A stretch of 42,689 nt of DNA from the IMG/VR virus record IMGVR_UViG_3300046010_006259, positions 1 to 42,689 of that record. One strand, given 5' to 3'. Made by a program: the position numbers and the translations under genes. Shown here piece after piece: positions 40,744-42,689 of this stretch. Every line of letters begins with the position of its first letter. Position 1 is the stretch's first letter. The notes under the pieces are model-generated. The model saw only the letters and a list, made by a program, of their open reading frames with translations. It was not told where the DNA came from and searched no databases. Source of the DNA: a virus.

Positions 40744-40975
40744 ATATGCTCACCTCGTCTATACCAAAACTGCTCACGGTAAATTCTACCGGAATCCCTG
40801 ATATTGACATGGCGCGATTAACTTCTATTGTCGGGGGATTGCCTTGCGCCATCTGTTCGTTCGCCGAATCGCACCACGCTTCAATGTTATCATCTACCAT
40901 AAAAGCAAACCGTTTATGGTTTTTACTAAGGAATAAGAAAATCTCACAAAATCCAATATCGTTTACCCTGTACAT
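40736..40975 (-). CDS. 79-residue hypothetical protein
   Basis: The ATG at 40975 shares a TAATG junction with the tiny gene upstream. It reads MYRVNDIGFCEIFLFLSKNH, then KRFAFMVDDNIEAWCDSANE and PVEFTVSSFGIDEVSIYD. A mixed alpha-beta protein with no recognised family. It overlaps the next gene by 8 nt, supporting co-translation. Confidence 0.68.
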   Translation of the reverse strand: MYRVNDIGFCEIFLFLSKNHKRFAFMVDDNIEAWCDSANEQMAQGNPPTIEVNRAMSISGIPVEFTVSSFGIDEVSIYD

Positions 40976-41055
40976 TAAAAGCCACCTATCAGATCATAGA
41001 AAATGACGCCAACTATGAGAATATCAATTATGATGATTAGAATTAAATCGCGCAT
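40975..41055 (-). CDS. 26-residue hydrophobic peptide
   Basis: A frame from ATG 41055 reads MRDLILIIIIDILIVGVIFY then DLIGGF, essentially one membrane helix. Its stop overlaps the next start (TAATG) and its start lies inside the end of the preceding gene, the coupling seen across this cluster. Low-complexity A+T codons make chance possible. Confidence 0.5.
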   Translation of the reverse strand: MRDLILIIIIDILIVGVIFYDLIGGF

Positions 41056-41261
41056 TTTGTCTTACCCCTTGCAAAAATAAAAGCCTTAAAAAACGTCGTA
41101 AACGTCATGAAATCAGATGGAATCTGCAATAGTGGCAGATCAAAATTAAATTCATCACGCTCGAATATATAAGCGCGATATTCCATCCTTTTTATTTTGT
41201 TGACGCGAACTACATAGTTCGCGCCCTTAAATAAGTAAACGTCTTTTTTAAGCGTTAACAC
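41043..41261 (-). CDS. 72-residue hypothetical protein
   Basis: I choose GTG 41261 as start: AGGA lies 8 nt upstream, while an earlier TTG would overlap the terminator. The protein reads MLTLKKDVYLFKGANYVVRV, NKIKRMEYRAYIFERDEFNF and has a hydrophobic C-terminus (FMTFTTFFKAFIFARG). Family unknown. It is the first gene after the terminator at 41.3 kb, so it needs read-through or its own promoter. Confidence 0.6.
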   Translation of the reverse strand: MLTLKKDVYLFKGANYVVRVNKIKRMEYRAYIFERDEFNFDLPLLQIPSDFMTFTTFFKAFIFARGKTKCAI

Positions 41262-41286
41262 GGTTTTAATCCTGAAAAAAAGATAC

Positions 41287-41317
41287 AAAAAAAACTCGCC
41301 ACTATAAAATAGTGGCG
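41287..41317 (-). terminator. intrinsic terminator (leftward)
   Basis: Read on the minus strand, CGCCACTAT (41317-41309), loop TTT and ATAGTGGCG (41305-41297) form a 9-bp stem, followed after two bases by eight T (41294-41287). It lies just after the 62-residue gene. Confidence 0.85.
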
Positions 41318-41324
41318 CGTTATG

Positions 41325-41513
41325 TTATTGCATGGCGCACGCTCTAGCGTACGCCATATTGTCGATTTTATGGATCATAGTATACGATCCACCTTCGTCA
41401 AGATATTCACAAACAAGTCTATACAATGTGGTTCCATAGCCACTATATACAGTACCGGAGCCGATGCGGTCGCAGTACATGTCAGTAAGTTCGATCAGTA
41501 ATTGGTTTAACAT
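41325..41513 (-). CDS. 62-residue hypothetical protein
   Basis: Starts at ATG 41513 and reads MLNQLLIELTDMYCDRIGSG, TVYSGYGTTLYRLVCEYLDE, ending HKIDNMAYARACAMQ. Mostly helical with three Cys. The ribosome site is weak (AAAG). It stops 8 bp before the terminator, which supports a transcribed gene. No family recognised. Confidence 0.62.
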   Translation of the reverse strand: MLNQLLIELTDMYCDRIGSGTVYSGYGTTLYRLVCEYLDEGGSYTMIHKIDNMAYARACAMQ

Positions 41514-41544
41514 GGCTTTAACCTATAATAAAAGATACAAAAAA

Positions 41545-41778
41545 TTATTGATTATATAGGGGTATATCGTATTGTCCTACGACTACCCACCTTTTTTTGA
41601 TTTTCTTACAGATCAAGACGCAAGCGCCTTGATCTGAAGAACCGAAGTTTACTATCCGATTAACAATACCGTTTAAGTCTCTTCTTTTTTTGAAACTTCC
41701 CTCACATAGCGAAACCCTGTTAAAAGTATCGCCAATTTGGTTAAAACCCCCAAGATAATCAACAGTGAACTTAAACAT
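41545..41778 (-). CDS. 77-residue hypothetical protein
   Basis: I prefer ATG 41778 (MFKFTVDYLGGFNQIGDTFN), which has AAAGGG upstream. An in-frame ATG at 41811 would add 11 residues (MAQQSKKGKKV) but lies inside a perfect hairpin and lacks a ribosome site. The protein continues with RVSLCEGSFKKRRDLNGIVN and VLICKKIKKRWVVVGQYDI: basic and beta-rich, possibly nucleic-acid binding. Family unknown. Confidence 0.62.
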   Translation of the reverse strand: MFKFTVDYLGGFNQIGDTFNRVSLCEGSFKKRRDLNGIVNRIVNFGSSDQGACVLICKKIKKRWVVVGQYDIPLYNQ

Positions 41779-41804
41779 GACTTTTTTACCCTTTTTTGAT
41801 TGTT

Positions 41805-41828
41805 GCGCCATTATGGATATAATGGCGC
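41805..41828. repeat. perfect 10-bp inverted repeat
   Basis: GCGCCATTAT (41805-41814) and ATAATGGCGC (41819-41828) with loop GGAT. It has no T run and lies between two leftward genes. On the transcript it would enclose the upstream candidate ATG (41811) of the next gene, so it may control start choice or act as an operator. Confidence 0.75.
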
Positions 41829-41836
41829 TATTGGAA

Positions 41837-42070
41837 CTAGTATTTTTTTAGGTCGCCTATATACGCCACGCCATCTCTTAACGCGATAGCCGCTATCTTA
41901 GGCGGTATAATCAAACTTTCACGCCCAATGGCGTGTTCGTTCATCAAGATTTTAAAAATTGGAGTTTCAACACCATCTGTGGTTATGACATCACCTGTTA
42001 AGATTGCGTCAAACTGAAACTCAGTTCGTACCCCACGGTATACGTCAAAACCTTCAACTGTGATTTGCAT
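41837..42070 (-). CDS. 77-residue hypothetical protein
   Basis: Starts at ATG 42070 in a TAATG junction with the upstream gene; the longer frame to 42232 would run through that gene. It reads MQITVEGFDVYRGVRTEFQF, DAILTGDVITTDGVETPIFK and ends VAYIGDLKKY. Beta-rich small protein, perhaps an SH3- or OB-like barrel by its strand pattern. No family recognised. Confidence 0.65.
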   Translation of the reverse strand: MQITVEGFDVYRGVRTEFQFDAILTGDVITTDGVETPIFKILMNEHAIGRESLIIPPKIAAIALRDGVAYIGDLKKY

Positions 42071-42270
42071 TAGATTCGTCCTCTTGTTACCCAATTGATG
42101 CCGCACGCTGCGGCATCGCTTTTTGATAAAAACTCTATTTTCTCTTCCGATCGAGTACCCCAAAAGTAAATGGTCCAGTTTCTCGTTCCGACACGAACTA
42201 GTCGTGCGTGTCCATACTGCCCGGTAAACCAAAGGTCTCCGAACAATTCTTTTACTTTATAGTTTTTCAT
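42070..42270 (-). CDS. small basic protein, paralogue of its upstream neighbour
   Basis: A 66-residue protein starting at ATG 42270 in a TAATG junction. MKNYKVKELFGDLWFTGQYG then HARLVRVGTRNWTIYFWGT and RSEEKIEF align along the whole length with the neighbouring 69-residue protein, sharing FGD-W, YG-AR-VRV, YFW, EEKIE and WVTRG. The two arose by tandem duplication. Function unknown; the conserved aromatic and basic residues could bind nucleic acid. Confidence 0.72.
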   Translation of the reverse strand: MKNYKVKELFGDLWFTGQYGHARLVRVGTRNWTIYFWGTRSEEKIEFLSKSDAAACGINWVTRGRI

Positions 42271-42479
42271 TAGAAATATCCTCTTGTCACCCATTCAATA
42301 CTATACAGTATCGCTTTTTTTTTGGTTTTATATTCTATTTTTTCCTCCGCTCTAGTAGCGTCTATCTCCCAAAAGTAAACGTACCATTTTTTTTGGCTTA
42401 CGCGCACTATACGCGCGTTACCGTATTTTCCACTATACCAGTCATCCCCAAAAGAGTTTTTTACAGCGTATTCTTTCAT
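42270..42479 (-). CDS. small basic protein, first gene of the leftward cluster
   Basis: A 69-residue protein with AGGG before ATG 42479. It reads MKEYAVKNSFGDDWYSGKYG, NARIVRVSQKKWYVYFWEID and ends SIEWVTRGYF. It is the paralogue of the next gene and has a four-residue insertion (about DATR) before the shared EEKIE. It lies directly behind a promoter-like sequence, so it is probably the first expressed gene of the cluster. Family unknown. Confidence 0.72.
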   Translation of the reverse strand: MKEYAVKNSFGDDWYSGKYGNARIVRVSQKKWYVYFWEIDATRAEEKIEYKTKKKAILYSIEWVTRGYF

Positions 42480-42509
42480 CTTTTTGCCCTTGTTTGTTTC
42501 GATGGGTTT

Positions 42510-42537
42510 ATTCTACACGTTTTGAGATATAACACAA
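42510..42537 (-). promoter_or_regulatory. possible promoter of the leftward cluster
   Basis: On the minus strand TTGTGT (42537-42532) and TAGAAT (42515-42510) are 16 bp apart, 31 bp before the first gene's ATG. The flanking DNA up to 42590 is A/T-tract rich, which can aid promoter opening. No gene is seen from 42480 to the window end. Confidence 0.5.
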
Positions 42538-42590
42538 GTCTATAACGTGAAAAATATCACTTTTTTTTTTGATATTTTTTGATTGATTGC

Positions 42591-42689
42591 GACCCAGTGA
42601 CCCAGTGACCCAGTGACCCAGTGACCCAGTGACCCAGTGACCCAGTGACCCAGTGACCCAGTGACCCAGTGACCCAGTGACCCAGTGAC
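42591..42689. repeat. terminal array of the octamer GACCCAGT
   Basis: Twelve perfect tandem copies of GACCCAGT plus three bases run to the last base of the window. The bottom strand reads GGGTCACT repeated: G3 tracts with 5-nt loops, the same geometry as the 38.5-kb array. The array may continue beyond the edge or mark where assembly failed. Confidence 0.95.

Noticed and set aside
1-42689. Integrase, attachment site or tRNA genes
   Set aside because: No recombinase motif or cloverleaf was recognised by reading; the Rha- and Cro-like genes alone do not show lysogeny.

Overview
The window looks like most of the genome of a tailed double-stranded DNA phage with siphovirus morphology. The evidence is a lambda-like head and tail order: gpW-like connector, lambda-type portal, protease-capsid fusion, DUF2190 cement protein, gpFII-like protein, tail terminator, tail tube, frameshifted tail chaperone, tape measure, tail-tip proteins and fibres. 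The host is probably a Gram-negative proteobacterium. This is an inference from the M15 endolysin, the LydA-type holin, the Shine-Dalgarno use and several small protein families typical of proteobacterial phages. No terminase large subunit, integrase or tRNA gene was recognised. The first gene is cut by the left edge, and the right edge lies inside a tandem repeat, so part of the genome is probably missing.

Layout. 1-22.3 kb (+): virion and lysis genes, tightly packed with ATGA, GTGA or TAATG overlaps. The holin and endolysin are separated and embedded among the connector and tail genes. The tail chaperone carries a textbook -1 slippery site (A AAA AAC) followed by a stem-loop, giving a lambda G/GT-like pair. 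22.3-34.0 kb (-): replication, recombination and nucleotide genes. These are an SNF2-like helicase, a VRR-NUC nuclease, a family A DNA polymerase, a class I ribonucleotide reductase beta subunit without a visible alpha subunit, ThyX, a DUF2815 ssDNA-binding protein and a DUF2800 Cas4/RecB-like nuclease, with about ten small accessory proteins. A strong leftward promoter with an operator-like palindrome inside it (about 34.03 kb) and a divergent Cro-like gene form the early switch. 34.1-38.3 kb (+): Cro-like HTH protein, primase/VirE-type helicase, an intergenic cluster of nine 9-bp iteron-like repeats, a MazG-like protein, a 28-residue zinc ribbon, a structured leader ending in a terminator, a Rha-type regulator and a dATP/dGTP diphosphohydrolase-like protein. 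39.1-42.5 kb (-): an A+T-rich cluster of about thirteen small, mostly unknown genes that includes a sliding-clamp-like protein, a tandem paralogue pair and very small membrane or Cys-rich peptides.

The most unusual part is non-coding. At 38.33-39.07 kb there are three tandem 11-mers, five A-tracts phased at 10 bp (predicted curved DNA), a 471-bp array of exactly 47 copies of the octamer CTCAGGCC with 5- and 10-bp spacers, and a bidirectional terminator. The window ends in a second, unrelated octamer array (GACCCAGT, 12.4 copies). Both arrays place a GGG tract every 8 nt on the bottom strand (G3-N5 repeats), a pattern compatible with long G-quadruplex arrays. Together with the iterons these are the best candidates here for an undescribed replication, packaging or decoy element.

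How the parts could work together: the early switch drives the leftward replication and nucleotide operon and the rightward primase operon; the iteron region is a plausible origin next to the primase/helicase gene; ThyX, NrdB, the MazG-like and the diphosphohydrolase-like proteins would adjust dNTP pools; the rightward 22-kb block is the late operon.
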